Shown: positions 56,458 to 64,000 of the stretch, piece after piece
How positions within the stretch are numbered: the stretch's first letter is position 1
Layout: the number at the start of each line of letters is the position of its first letter
Assembly: GCF_013085545.1 (NCBI RefSeq)
Contig: NZ_CP039543.1
Coordinates: 3,565,322-3,629,321 of the forward strand
Length of the DNA: 64,000 bases
DNA from: Oceanidesulfovibrio marinus
GTDB lineage: Bacteria > Desulfobacterota > Desulfovibrionia > Desulfovibrionales > Desulfovibrionaceae
Direction of reading: 5' to 3'
The notes under the pieces: model-generated
The model's database searches: none
The model's input: only the letters and a program-made list of their open reading frames with translations
Told to the model about the DNA's origin: nothing
Made by a program: the position numbers and the translations under genes

Positions 56458-57505
56458 TTACCTCCAGGCGACGTTCTTCACGCAACCCGGTGACCATGGC
56501 TTTGATGATGATGAAAGCGCCTATGCACAGGGCCGCGCTCATGGTGGCGAAGCTCACCTTGCTCATGATGCTCAGGGTACCAGGGTCCATGTCCATCACG
56601 CCGAGCTGGGTGAGATACTTGGGGATGACGATGCCGCGGCTGAAGGCCACGATGAGCATGATCATCGACATCACATACTTGATCATATAATCTTTTACGT
56701 ACGTGGTGCCAATAGCGCCAAGCTGAACGCCGAACAGGGAGCCGGCCAGGATGATCAGGGTCAGGCGGATGTCCACCATGCCGTACCAGGCCCAGATGAG
56801 CGTGCCGCCCAGGCCCATGACAAAGGCGATGACGAGCTCGCTGGCCGAGGCCATGAGGCTGGACATGCCCAGGATGTAGATCATGCCGGGAACACCGGCG
56901 AAGCCGCCCACGGCGATGGTCGCTGCCATCATACCAGTGGCGAAGCCCAGAGGCGCAGTAAACCAGAAGGACAGGCGCAGGCCGCTGCGCGGGAAGTTGA
57001 CCATGGGCCACAGGTTCACGCTCTGCACCCACTCGGCCAGCTTGGTCTTCTTTTCCTCGGCGCCGGTCTTCTTGAGCCGCAGCGCATCGCGGAACACGAA
57101 GCCGCCCACGGTGACCAGGATGACCACGAAGGCGAGGCTGACGTAGAGGTTGGAGCCGGCCTCGCCCCAGGTTTCCAGAATCACCTTCTGGACCTGGATG
57201 CCCACCTGCACGCCTATCTCGGCCGAGATGCCGATGATGACGCCCATCTTGATGTCCACCTGGCCATACTTGTAGCGCTTGATGGCGCCGACCAGGGCCT
57301 TGGGGAACTTGTGGCACATGTTGCTGGCCACGGCGATGGGGCCGGGCACGCCCAGGCTCATCATGCCGGGGGTGAGCACGAAGGCGCCGCCGGAGCCGAT
57401 GAAGCCGCTGACCAGACCGCCGACAATGCCGACGGCGAAGAGGAACAGCGCGCTGGCAAGGTTGAGGTCAATAAACTCGAGAATTTCTCCTGCATGACCG
57501 TGCAT
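56441..57505 (-). CDS. TauE/SafE-family membrane permease
   Basis: The 354-residue protein has eight to nine membrane segments and the family pattern of two related halves: VGGLVSGFIGSGGAFVLTPGMM at the first helices and GFATGMMAATIAVGGFAGVPGMIY in the second. A charged cytosolic loop (about 150-170) separates them. Members export or import sulfite, sulfoacetate, taurine breakdown products or other small anions. In a sulfate reducer a sulfur oxyanion is a reasonable guess but is not shown. AAGGAG precedes the ATG. It sits between a small membrane protein gene (44 bases upstream) and the overlapping Usp gene. Confidence 0.9.
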   Translation of the reverse strand: MHGHAGEILEFIDLNLASALFLFAVGIVGGLVSGFIGSGGAFVLTPGMMSLGVPGPIAVASNMCHKFPKALVGAIKRYKYGQVDIKMGVIIGISAEIGVQVGIQVQKVILETWGEAGSNLYVSLAFVVILVTVGGFVFRDALRLKKTGAEEKKTKLAEWVQSVNLWPMVNFPRSGLRLSFWFTAPLGFATGMMAATIAVGGFAGVPGMIYILGMSSLMASASELVIAFVMGLGGTLIWAWYGMVDIRLTLIILAGSLFGVQLGAIGTTYVKDYMIKYVMSMIMLIVAFSRGIVIPKYLTQLGVMDMDPGTLSIMSKVSFATMSAALCIGAFIIIKAMVTGLREERRLEVNGEHA

Positions 57506-57549
57506 GTCCAGTATCTCCTTGGTATTATAAGCTCAGTACGGTTCTTGGC

Positions 57550-57966
57550 TTAGGCGTTCACGCGCGGGCGGGAAGAGGGCCGCTTCTCGGCCGGGGCTTC
57601 CTTGCGAACCAGCTTCTTGGAGTTGCCTTCGACGCCGACGGCGGTCCAGAAGTTGCTGGCAAAGGTGCCGTGCACATACGAGAACACGAAAACGGCCGCC
57701 ACGGGCAGAATGGCGAACACGCCGCCCTTGGCGAAGTACTTCATCACCAGATCGGAGTTGGTGAACACGGCAGTGTACAGGGCGACCGAAACAATCCCAT
57801 AGAGCATGGCGCGATTGCGAGCCCGTTTCTTTTTCTGGCTGGTGGCTGTCGTCACATTCTTCTCCTTATCTTTTGGTGTTTTATGCGTGGGACTGGCGTG
57901 CCAGGCGTTGGCCTCGGCAAACGCAACCTCAACTCCGTAATCTTCAAGCCGCTGCACGATACTCAT
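57550..57966 (-). CDS. small two-helix membrane protein next to the TauE permease
   Basis: The 138-residue protein has a charged N-terminal third (about 1-45), a Lys/Arg-rich stretch and two hydrophobic segments (about 50-68, MLYGIVSVALYTAVF, and 78-98, GGVFAILPVAAVFVFSYVHG). A basic tail follows. The family is not recognised. AGGAGG lies seven bases before the ATG at 57966; an earlier ATG would give a basic, poorly conserved-looking extension. Its position directly before the TauE-family gene suggests an accessory subunit or stabiliser. Confidence 0.7.
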   Translation of the reverse strand: MSIVQRLEDYGVEVAFAEANAWHASPTHKTPKDKEKNVTTATSQKKKRARNRAMLYGIVSVALYTAVFTNSDLVMKYFAKGGVFAILPVAAVFVFSYVHGTFASNFWTAVGVEGNSKKLVRKEAPAEKRPSSRPRVNA

Positions 57967-58108
57967 GGTATCCTCCTGAGTTACACGGCAAGGCGCCTTG
58001 GCGCCGCGCATACGGTCCGGTCGTCGCAGTGGTCGGCTGCCGTCCAACAGGCCCGTCTCCATAAGATCTTCCGTGCTTGTTGCATGCGTTCTTCGCGTGG
58101 GGGGACCG

Positions 58109-58555
58109 TCACAGGGTGAAGACCGGCACGTTGAGCTTGGCGCTCAAACCTCTGTCCTGATTTCCAACAAGCACTGCGAACTCCACATGATGCATGGAGT
58201 GCAAAGCAGTTTTTAAAACCCGCTCCACATGGCCGGCGGAGGGGATGTAAACGAGCTGCACGCTCTTGGAGAGCAGCTCCTGCAGACCCAAAACCGTCTT
58301 AGGAAGCTTGGCTCCGGTGGAGAAACGGCGGTTGGAGGAGATGAACAGGATTTCGCTGGCCAGCCTCTGCGCCAGACCGGCAAGGTGCATGGACCGGTCG
58401 TTCGTCAGGGCGTCGTCGTCCGCGATGACGATGATCTTGGCCTTGGTGCTGTGCTCGAGCTGCTTGAGCTCGCGCATGATCTCGAGCGCGCCGTCGTGGC
58501 ACCCTTCTTCGGCGAGACCGACTGCCGCAGCCCAACTTTCCAATTTGCGTCGCAT
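58109..58555 (-). CDS. Usp-like small protein of unknown function
   Basis: The 148-residue protein has an alpha/beta pattern resembling one Usp or nucleotide-binding half-fold: KIIVIADDDALTN, then SEILFISSNRRFS, VQLVYIP and EFAVLVGNQDRG. It lacks the GxxGxxG nucleotide-binding signature, so it may be a ligand-free or regulatory relative. AAGGAGGAATTCC precedes the ATG. It is the first gene after a sigma-54-like promoter and is divergent from the Lon-receiver gene, so it is likely a target of the NtrC-type regulator at the other end of the region. Confidence 0.7.
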   Translation of the reverse strand: MRRKLESWAAAVGLAEEGCHDGALEIMRELKQLEHSTKAKIIVIADDDALTNDRSMHLAGLAQRLASEILFISSNRRFSTGAKLPKTVLGLQELLSKSVQLVYIPSAGHVERVLKTALHSMHHVEFAVLVGNQDRGLSAKLNVPVFTL

Positions 58556-58580
58556 GGAATTCCTCCTTGGCCTTCCCCTA

Positions 58581-58596
58581 AACAAAGGTCGTGCCA
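58581..58596 (-). promoter_or_regulatory. sigma-54-type (-24/-12) promoter of the Usp/TauE operon
   Basis: On the minus strand the sequence reads TGGCACGACCTTTGTT. It matches the consensus TGGCACGRNNNTTGCW at every defined position except the C of the -12 GC. It lies 26 bases before the start codon of the 148-residue protein. An NtrC-family activator is encoded in the same region. Confidence 0.7.
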
Positions 58597-58665
58597 AAGC
58601 AGCAATTGCCAAATAAACTACTGAAATGATTTCAATGATGCTTGGATATCCTGGGGAACGGCGCT

Positions 58666-58689
58666 GTTGCAGCCATTGTAATGTGCAAC
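58666..58689. promoter_or_regulatory. putative upstream activator site A (GTTGC-N14-GCAAC)
   Basis: Inverted arms GTTGC (58666-58670) and GCAAC (58685-58689). The spacing and arms resemble the site at 58743-58765. The site lies about 70 bases upstream of the sigma-54-like promoter on the minus strand and 145 bases upstream of the Lon-receiver start. Confidence 0.5.
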
Positions 58690-58742
58690 GGCTGCGAAAA
58701 AGCCATGTTGATTTTATTGGATTTTTCCCGTCGCGGTCCGGT

Positions 58743-58765
58743 GTTGCGCCGTGATAAATTGCAAC
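58743..58765. promoter_or_regulatory. putative upstream activator site B (GTTGC-N13-GCAAC)
   Basis: Inverted arms GTTGC (58743-58747) and GCAAC (58761-58765). The right part, CGTGATAAATTGCAAC (58750-58765), recurs with one change at 63932-63947 upstream of the kinase gene. This shared element is probably bound by the NtrC-type regulator. Confidence 0.6.
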
Positions 58766-58834
58766 AACTGGACTGTGCAGGGATTTCGCTAGTATCGTGC
58801 GTGCAACGAAAAATTCGCGCACAAGGAGGAGCCA

Positions 58835-60853
58835 GTGTCCCTTTTCAGGCGGCCGAACGAATCCAGGACCGAGGAGCAGCCCGATTTGGAAGGGCTGGAC
58901 GCCGTACGTCAGCGCATCCATGACACAGCGCTGCCGCCGCATGCCGAAAAGGCCGCCGCGCGGGAGCTGGAGCGGCTGGAGAAGAGCGATCCCTCGGCCG
59001 CCGAGTACGGCATCGGCCTCGCCTATCTCGACTTCGTGCTCGACCTGCCGTGGCGCAAGTCCTCCCAGGATATCCTGGACCTGAGCCGCGCCGAGACCGT
59101 GCTGGACGCCGAGCACCACGGCTTGACCATGGTCAAGGAGCGCGTGCTGGACCACTTGGCCGCAACCATCATGGTCCGCCGGCCCCACGGCAACGTGCTC
59201 GTGGTGGACGACGAGCGCATTGCCCGCGAGAACATCGCCCGCGCCCTGCGGCAGTACCAGGTGGAGATGGCCGAGGATGCGGACGAGGCGCTGCACAAGC
59301 TCACCGAGCACGACTTCGACGTGGTCATCACCGACCTCAAGATGCGCGGCATGGACGGCCTCCAGCTTCTGGACTCCTGGAAGGAACGCTCGCCCCAGAC
59401 CGATTTCATCGTCATCACCGGCTACGCCACCGTGGAGACCGCGGTGGACGCCCTCAAGAAGGGCGCCTACCAGTACCTGGCCAAGCCGCTGCACCTGGAC
59501 CGGCTGCGCGCCATCGTCAGCGAGGTGCTGGAGAAACGGCGGACCGCCTGTACGGCGCGGGGGCCCGTGCTCTGCTTCACCGGACCTCCCGGCACGGGCA
59601 AGACCTCCATCGGCCGGGCCATCGCCCAGGCCCTGGGCCGCTCCTTCGTGCGCGTGTCCCTGGCCGGCCTGCGCGACGAGGCCGAGCTGCGCGGCCACCG
59701 CAGAACCTACGTGGGGGCCATGCCCGGCCGCATCCTCTCCGAGATACGGCGGGTGGACGTGAACAACCCCGTGTTCATGCTGGACGAGATAGACAAGGTG
59801 GGCCAGGACTTCCGCGGCGACCCGGCCTCGGTGCTGCTGGAGATTCTGGACCCGGAGCAGAACTCCGGGTTCATGGACCATTATCTGGACATCCCCTTCG
59901 ACCTCTCGGGCATCCTGTTCATCGCCACGGCCAACAACGCCGACCGGCTGCCCAGGCCGCTGCTGGACCGCATGGAGATCATCCAGTTCGACAGCTGCTC
60001 CTCCAGGGAAAAGCGGCAGATCGCCCAAAAGTACCTCTTTCCCAAGCAGGCCTCGGCCACGGGCTTCAACCCCGGCGAGGCCCACATGGAGAACGCGGCC
60101 ATCGACCGCGTCATCCAGGAGTACACGCGCGAAGCCGGCGTGCGGAACCTGGAGCGCGCCCTGGGCGGCGCCTGCCGCCGCATGGCCCGGCTGGTGCTGC
60201 AGGGCAAGCGGGAGCTGCCCGTGACCATCACGGTGGAGGACCTGCCGGAGCTCATGGGCAAGCCGCGCTACCCCAGGATATGCGCCATCCACCGCTCCCA
60301 GCCCGGCGTGGCATCAGGCCTGGTCTGGAGCGAGACCGGCGGCCACACCATCAGCGTGGAGACGGCCATCATGCACGGCACCGGTCGCCTGACCATGACC
60401 GGCTCCCTGGGCAAGGTGCTGCGCGAGTCGGCACAGACCGCCCTGAGCTACATCCGCAGCCGCGCCGAGAGCCTGGACATCGCCCCGGACTTCTTCGACA
60501 ACGCGGACATCCACGTGCACATCCCGGCCGGCTCCATCCCCAAGGACGGCCCCTCGGCCGGCGTGACCATCGCCGTGGCCCTGGCCTCGCTGCTCAAAGA
60601 CCAGACCGTGCGGCCGGACACCGCCATGACCGGCGAGTTGACCCTGTCCGGCGAGATACTCCCGGTGAGCGGCCTGCGCGACAAGCTGCTGGCGGCGCAG
60701 CAGGCCGGCTACTCCCGGGTGCTGCTGCCGGACGCCAACCAGTGCGACGTGGATGAGCTGGACGAGGAGATCACGGCCGGGGTGGACGCCGTGTTCGTGC
60801 GCAACGTGGACGACGCGGTGCGCGAGTCGCTGATGACGGAACCGTTCGAGTAG
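58835..60853 (+). CDS. Lon-type ATP-dependent protease with an inserted response-regulator receiver domain
   Basis: The 672-residue protein lacks the N-terminal Lon substrate domain. It keeps the helical segment (about 15-115) with YLDFVLDLPWRKSSQDILDLS and MVKERVLDHLAA. Then, instead of running straight into the ATPase, it has a complete receiver (about 119-236: VDDE, phosphoacceptor Asp167 in VITDLKM, Thr in ITGYA, Lys in LAKP). The AAA+ module resumes with Walker A GPPGTGKT (250-257), RGHRRTYVGAMPGR and FMLDEIDK. The protease domain has catalytic Ser574 (PKDGPSAG) and Lys617 (GLRDKLLAA), spaced as in classic Lon. The GTG start has AAGGAGG five bases upstream. Phosphorylation could gate ATPase or substrate entry. 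All active-site residues inspected are present. Confidence 0.95.
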   Translation: MSLFRRPNESRTEEQPDLEGLDAVRQRIHDTALPPHAEKAAARELERLEKSDPSAAEYGIGLAYLDFVLDLPWRKSSQDILDLSRAETVLDAEHHGLTMVKERVLDHLAATIMVRRPHGNVLVVDDERIARENIARALRQYQVEMAEDADEALHKLTEHDFDVVITDLKMRGMDGLQLLDSWKERSPQTDFIVITGYATVETAVDALKKGAYQYLAKPLHLDRLRAIVSEVLEKRRTACTARGPVLCFTGPPGTGKTSIGRAIAQALGRSFVRVSLAGLRDEAELRGHRRTYVGAMPGRILSEIRRVDVNNPVFMLDEIDKVGQDFRGDPASVLLEILDPEQNSGFMDHYLDIPFDLSGILFIATANNADRLPRPLLDRMEIIQFDSCSSREKRQIAQKYLFPKQASATGFNPGEAHMENAAIDRVIQEYTREAGVRNLERALGGACRRMARLVLQGKRELPVTITVEDLPELMGKPRYPRICAIHRSQPGVASGLVWSETGGHTISVETAIMHGTGRLTMTGSLGKVLRESAQTALSYIRSRAESLDIAPDFFDNADIHVHIPAGSIPKDGPSAGVTIAVALASLLKDQTVRPDTAMTGELTLSGEILPVSGLRDKLLAAQQAGYSRVLLPDANQCDVDELDEEITAGVDAVFVRNVDDAVRESLMTEPFE

Positions 60854-60947
60854 CGGTCCAGACGACAGGATGGGCCGTCCTTTCCGGCCCGCAGTCGGTC
60901 ACGGGGAAGGGGAGTCGCGCCCGTTTTTCAGGCAAGGGAAACAGGGC

Positions 60948-62309
60948 CTAGGCCTCGATGCCCAGGCGTTTGAGCTTGCGCCAGAGCGAGGCGCGGTCGA
61001 TGCCCAGAATCTGCGCGGCGTGGGTCTTGTTGCCGCCGGTCTTCTCCAGCACCCAGGTTATGTACTGCTTCTCGTTTTCCTGCAGGGTCACCGGCTCCGT
61101 GGGGCCGTGGCACTCCCGCGTCATCCAGTGGCTGCGCTGCTGCAGATCCAGCGGCAGGTGCGTCACCTGCAGCACCGACCCGGTGCACATCACCAGCGAG
61201 CTCTCGACGATATTCTCCAGCTCCCGCACGTTGCCGGGGTACTCATAGTTGTCTAGGATGGCCAGCACCTCGGGCGCGATGTCCGTCACCGCCTTGCCCA
61301 TGGACGCGGCGTGCTTGTGCAGGAAGAAGCGCGCCAGCAGCTCGATGTCCTCGCGGCGTTCGGCCAGGGTGGGCATGTGGATGGTGATGACGTTGAGCCG
61401 GTAGAAGAGGTCGCGGCGGAACTCGCCTTCCTCCACGGCCTGGGTCATGTCCCGGTTGGTGGCGGCGATGAAGCGCAGGTCCACGGCGATCTCACGGTTC
61501 CCGCCCAGGCGGATCAGGGTCTTGTGCTCCAGAGTGCGCAGGAACTTGGTCTGCATGGACAGGGGCATGTCGCCGATCTCGTCCAGAAAGAAGGTGCCGC
61601 CGTCGGCCTGCTCCAGCAGTCCTTTCTTGAGGTTGCCGGCCCCGGTGAAGGCCTCCTTCTCGTGGCCGAAGAGCTCGTTGGCCAGGAGGTTCTCGGTGAA
61701 GCCGGCGCAGTTCACGGCCATGAAGCGCTGGTTGTGCCTCGGGCTGAGGTGGTGGATGGCGCGCGCCACCAGCTCCTTGCCCGTACCTGTCTCGCCCAGG
61801 ATGAGCACGTTGGAGCTGACCGGCGCCACCTGGGCGATGTGCTCGCGCAGGGAGGTGATGGCCGGGGACTGGCCCACGATCTGGGGAATATCGGAGTCTG
61901 CCGCGCGCAGCCTGAGCTCGTTCAGCTCCCGGGCCATGGCGTTCTTTTCCAGGGCCTTGCGTACGATGGCCCGCAGTTCGTCCAGCTTGTAGGGCTTGGC
62001 CAGGTAGTGGTAGGCGCCCTGCTCCATGGCCTGCACGGCAGTTTCCACCGTGGCGAAGCCGGTGAGCATGATGACCTCGGTTTCGGGTTGCAGGCCCTTG
62101 GCCGCGGCCAGCACGCCCATGCCGTCCACCTGCTTCATGCGCAGGTCGGTGAGCACCACATCGTACTGGTTCTCGCGCAACAGCTCCACCGCGCTTTCGC
62201 CGTCCGGCGCGGCGTCCACCGTATACCCGTCACGCGAGAGCACGTGGGTCAGGTTCTCGCGCGTTATCTCCTCGTCCTCGGCTATCAGGATGCGGATTTC
62301 ATTGCTCAC
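60948..62309 (-). CDS. NtrC-family sigma-54-dependent response regulator
   Basis: The 453-residue protein has a receiver (about 1-125; phosphoacceptor Asp55 in VVLTDLRM, Lys in YLAKP), an AAA+ domain (about 145-375) and a C-terminal Fis-type helix-turn-helix (THAAQILGIDRASLWRKLKRLGI). Walker A is GETGTGKE (172-179). The sigma-54 contact loop reads EAFTGA (219-224), differing from GAFTGA in the first residue only. The start is GTG behind GGAG, overlapping the kinase gene by 11 bases, so kinase and regulator are a translationally coupled pair. It is convergent with the Lon-receiver gene and is the likely activator of the sigma-54-type promoter at 58581-58596. Confidence 0.95.
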   Translation of the reverse strand: MSNEIRILIAEDEEITRENLTHVLSRDGYTVDAAPDGESAVELLRENQYDVVLTDLRMKQVDGMGVLAAAKGLQPETEVIMLTGFATVETAVQAMEQGAYHYLAKPYKLDELRAIVRKALEKNAMARELNELRLRAADSDIPQIVGQSPAITSLREHIAQVAPVSSNVLILGETGTGKELVARAIHHLSPRHNQRFMAVNCAGFTENLLANELFGHEKEAFTGAGNLKKGLLEQADGGTFFLDEIGDMPLSMQTKFLRTLEHKTLIRLGGNREIAVDLRFIAATNRDMTQAVEEGEFRRDLFYRLNVITIHMPTLAERREDIELLARFFLHKHAASMGKAVTDIAPEVLAILDNYEYPGNVRELENIVESSLVMCTGSVLQVTHLPLDLQQRSHWMTRECHGPTEPVTLQENEKQYITWVLEKTGGNKTHAAQILGIDRASLWRKLKRLGIEA

Positions 62310-63744
62310 GGGCTTGTTGCTCCATCATGTCGGTCGGGATGCGGATAGTGAAGGTGGTGCCGGCGCCGGGCTCGCTGTCCACGGTGATCTTGCCGCCGTG
62401 CTTTTCCACGATGCCGTAGACGATGGACAGGCCGAGACCGGTGCCGCCGGTTTCGCCCTTGGTGGTGAAGAACGGGTCGAATATCTGGTTGCGGACCTCC
62501 TCCGGAATGCCCTTGCCGGTGTCGGCCACGCTCATGGTCACGGTGTTTTCGTCCTTCTGCGCCACAATGGTCACGGTGCCGGGATTGGGGTCCATGGCGT
62601 GCACGGCGTTGATGATCAGGTTGAGCAGAGCCTCCTGGAAGCGCTGGGCGTCCAGGTAGACCTCCAGGTCCTCGGGCACGTCCACGATGATCTCGATGTT
62701 GCCGGGCACCTGGCTGGAGACCAGGCGCACGGTCTTTTTGATGACCGTGGCCAGGTTCTCGCGCACGATGGAGAAGTTGCGCTCCCGCGAGAACTCCAGC
62801 AGGCCCTGGACAATCTCCTTGGCGCGCAGGGACTCGCTCTCCACGTTGTTCAGCATCTTGCGCATGAAGTTCGGGTCGGCGGAGTCGAGCTCCTCGATGA
62901 GTATCTGGCTGGAGGTGGAGATGTTGTTGAGCGGGTTGTTGAGCTGGTGGGCGATGCCGGCGGCCAGGGTGCCGATGGAGGAGAGCTTCTGCGCCTGCAG
63001 CAGCTGGGCCTGGCGGAACTCCAGCTCCCGGACCATGGCGTTGAGCGCGCGGACAATGGTTTTGGCCTCGCTCTCGCCGCCCACCTCTGGCAGGGGCTCG
63101 AACACCCCCTGGGCAATGCGCCGGGTGGCCGTCTGAATGATGTTCAGGGTGTTGAAGAGCCGGCCGAACATCATCAGCGCCACGGTGACGCCCAGGGCGA
63201 TGACCACCACCACCGAGGTGAGGAGCTGCATCTTGAGCGTGTCGATAATGCTGATGATGCGCTTGCTTTCCGAGGTCAGAAGGTTCTCGGCCAGGCTCAC
63301 CATCTCCTTGCCGTGCGCGCGTATGTTGTTCAGCTCGGCCTCGCTGGCCGGCCTGCCGCCTTGCAGCTCCTGGCCCAGGGTCTCCATGCTCTGCCCGTAG
63401 TCGGCCAGGTTTTCGCGCAGGCTGTCCATGGTGCTCAGCACGCCGGTCTTGCCCCGCTTGCGCGCCACGTCGTTGACCAACACTCTGGCGTGCTCCAGAT
63501 AGTTGCGCGCCTCGGCCAGGTCGGCTGGGTTGCCGTAGAGCAGGAAGTTCTTCTCGAACCGCCGCGTCTCCAGCAGGGCGTTGCTGAGCTGCTGCACCTC
63601 GCTCACCAGCAACGTCAGCTCGCGGATGCGCACGAGATCGAAGAACGAGAGGGTTCCCACGATGCCCATGCTGATGATGAAAAACAGCAGGATGGCAAGG
63701 AAGCGCTGCCTGATGGTCAATCGCCACGCAGTCATCTTTGGCAT
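62299..63744 (-). CDS. membrane sensor histidine kinase, partner of the NtrC-type regulator
   Basis: The 481-residue protein has a membrane segment near residues 12-32 and a helical periplasmic sensor of about 120 residues ([26 protein letters not shown] type). A second segment follows (about 165-190), then HAMP, HisKA with His266 in [12 protein letters not shown] and HATPase ([27 protein letters not shown]). The ATG at 63744 begins just before the first helix; a TTG 15 codons upstream is less likely. The periplasmic part has no recognised ligand motif. Given the resemblance of their receivers, it may phosphorylate both the NtrC-type regulator and the Lon-receiver protease. Confidence 0.92.
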   Translation of the reverse strand: MPKMTAWRLTIRQRFLAILLFFIISMGIVGTLSFFDLVRIRELTLLVSEVQQLSNALLETRRFEKNFLLYGNPADLAEARNYLEHARVLVNDVARKRGKTGVLSTMDSLRENLADYGQSMETLGQELQGGRPASEAELNNIRAHGKEMVSLAENLLTSESKRIISIIDTLKMQLLTSVVVVIALGVTVALMMFGRLFNTLNIIQTATRRIAQGVFEPLPEVGGESEAKTIVRALNAMVRELEFRQAQLLQAQKLSSIGTLAAGIAHQLNNPLNNISTSSQILIEELDSADPNFMRKMLNNVESESLRAKEIVQGLLEFSRERNFSIVRENLATVIKKTVRLVSSQVPGNIEIIVDVPEDLEVYLDAQRFQEALLNLIINAVHAMDPNPGTVTIVAQKDENTVTMSVADTGKGIPEEVRNQIFDPFFTTKGETGGTGLGLSIVYGIVEKHGGKITVDSEPGAGTTFTIRIPTDMMEQQAREQ

Positions 63745-63924
63745 ACGTGTTACCGCCGGGTGAAAGGTGCGCCAGCTATACCGTTGCAATGGTTTTCAAG
63801 GGGCCAGATAGAGCGTTACCCCGGTATCAACAGCTTTTCAAGGCGGAGAATAGGCTCCGGGATAGTGAACTTCATGGCCGAAACGGTCGGGAAGTCGCAT
63901 CAGATATAGATCGAAGCGCGATTC

Positions 63925-63947
63925 GCAAAGGCGTGATAATTTGCAAC
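63925..63947. promoter_or_regulatory. putative regulator site upstream of the kinase gene
   Basis: GCAAA (63925-63929) and TTTGC (63940-63944) form an inverted repeat. CGTGATAATTTGCAAC (63932-63947) matches 15 of 16 bases of the element at 58750-58765. It lies about 190 bases before the kinase start and could allow autoregulation. Confidence 0.55.
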
Positions 63948-64000
63948 GCCAGGCCGATGCGGAAGGGAGGCGGAGCAGTCGGATGTGGCAGAACGGCCCG

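Noticed and set aside
58556-60292. Upstream extension of the 148-residue Usp-like gene to a 727-codon frame
   Set aside because: Only the last 148 codons have a ribosome binding site and sensible protein. The rest lies opposite the Lon-receiver gene and is a shadow.

Overview
The window looks like a chromosomal stretch from a GC-rich, anaerobic, marine-type sulfate-reducing deltaproteobacterium of the Desulfovibrionaceae. The pointers are a periplasmic selenocysteine formate dehydrogenase with its FdhE/FdhD accessory genes, an FmdE-type molybdenum gene, a TRAP transporter, several very long PAS-rich kinases, HDOD proteins, and a TauE/Usp stress locus. The genus is an inference from gene content only. 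No rRNA, tRNA, insertion sequence, prophage or CRISPR array was seen.

Layout. 0.2-1.2 kb: a glycosyltransferase-like gene (minus). 2.0-7.2 kb: four tightly spaced genes for exported or lipid-anchored proteins (COG3014-like TPR lipoprotein, LpoB-like lipoprotein, a Gln/Ala/Pro-rich protein, a FlgT/CsgG-like protein), closed by a strong terminator. 7.5-9.4 kb: Kup potassium permease. 9.8-15.5 kb: an 1897-residue CheB-CheR-PAS-kinase-receiver fusion. 16.0-22.8 kb: an IclR-controlled catabolic cluster (DapA-family lyase, DctPQM TRAP transporter, D-2-hydroxyacid dehydrogenase, HpcH/HpaI aldolase) with two clear palindromic operators. 23.1-24.0 kb: a PRPP-synthetase-like protein. 24.2-26.7 kb: a chemoreceptor (minus).

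27.3-35.3 kb is a formate/molybdopterin block: an FmdE-MoeA-like fusion behind a perfect dyad operator, a ModE DNA-binding-domain protein, then fdhA (with an in-frame UGA read as Sec189), fdhB, fdhE and fdhD. 35.6-40.8 kb: an EAL-HDOD protein and a 5TM hybrid kinase. 40.9-45.6 kb (minus): four exported proteins of unknown role (two TPR-type, one Sel1-repeat, one 797-residue Cys-tailed protein). 45.9-48.7 kb (minus): glycogen debranching enzyme GlgX and a Spy/CpxP-like periplasmic protein. 49.0-54.8 kb (minus): a 6-PAS kinase translationally coupled to an HDOD response regulator and an HD-GYP-like response regulator.

55.2-63.7 kb is the most unusual region. A Usp-like protein, a small membrane protein, a TauE-family permease, a tandem Usp and a 107-residue membrane protein run on the minus strand from a sigma-54-type promoter. 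Divergent from them is a Lon-type protease that has lost the Lon N-terminal domain and carries a complete response-regulator receiver domain inserted just before its AAA+ module. It is convergent with a kinase/NtrC-type regulator pair whose receiver strongly resembles the one in the protease. Dyads with GTTGC/GCAAC arms, one of them sharing a 15/16-base element with the region upstream of the kinase gene, suggest that one histidine kinase controls both a sigma-54 activator and a protease. This phospho-regulated protease module is the best candidate for an undescribed system.
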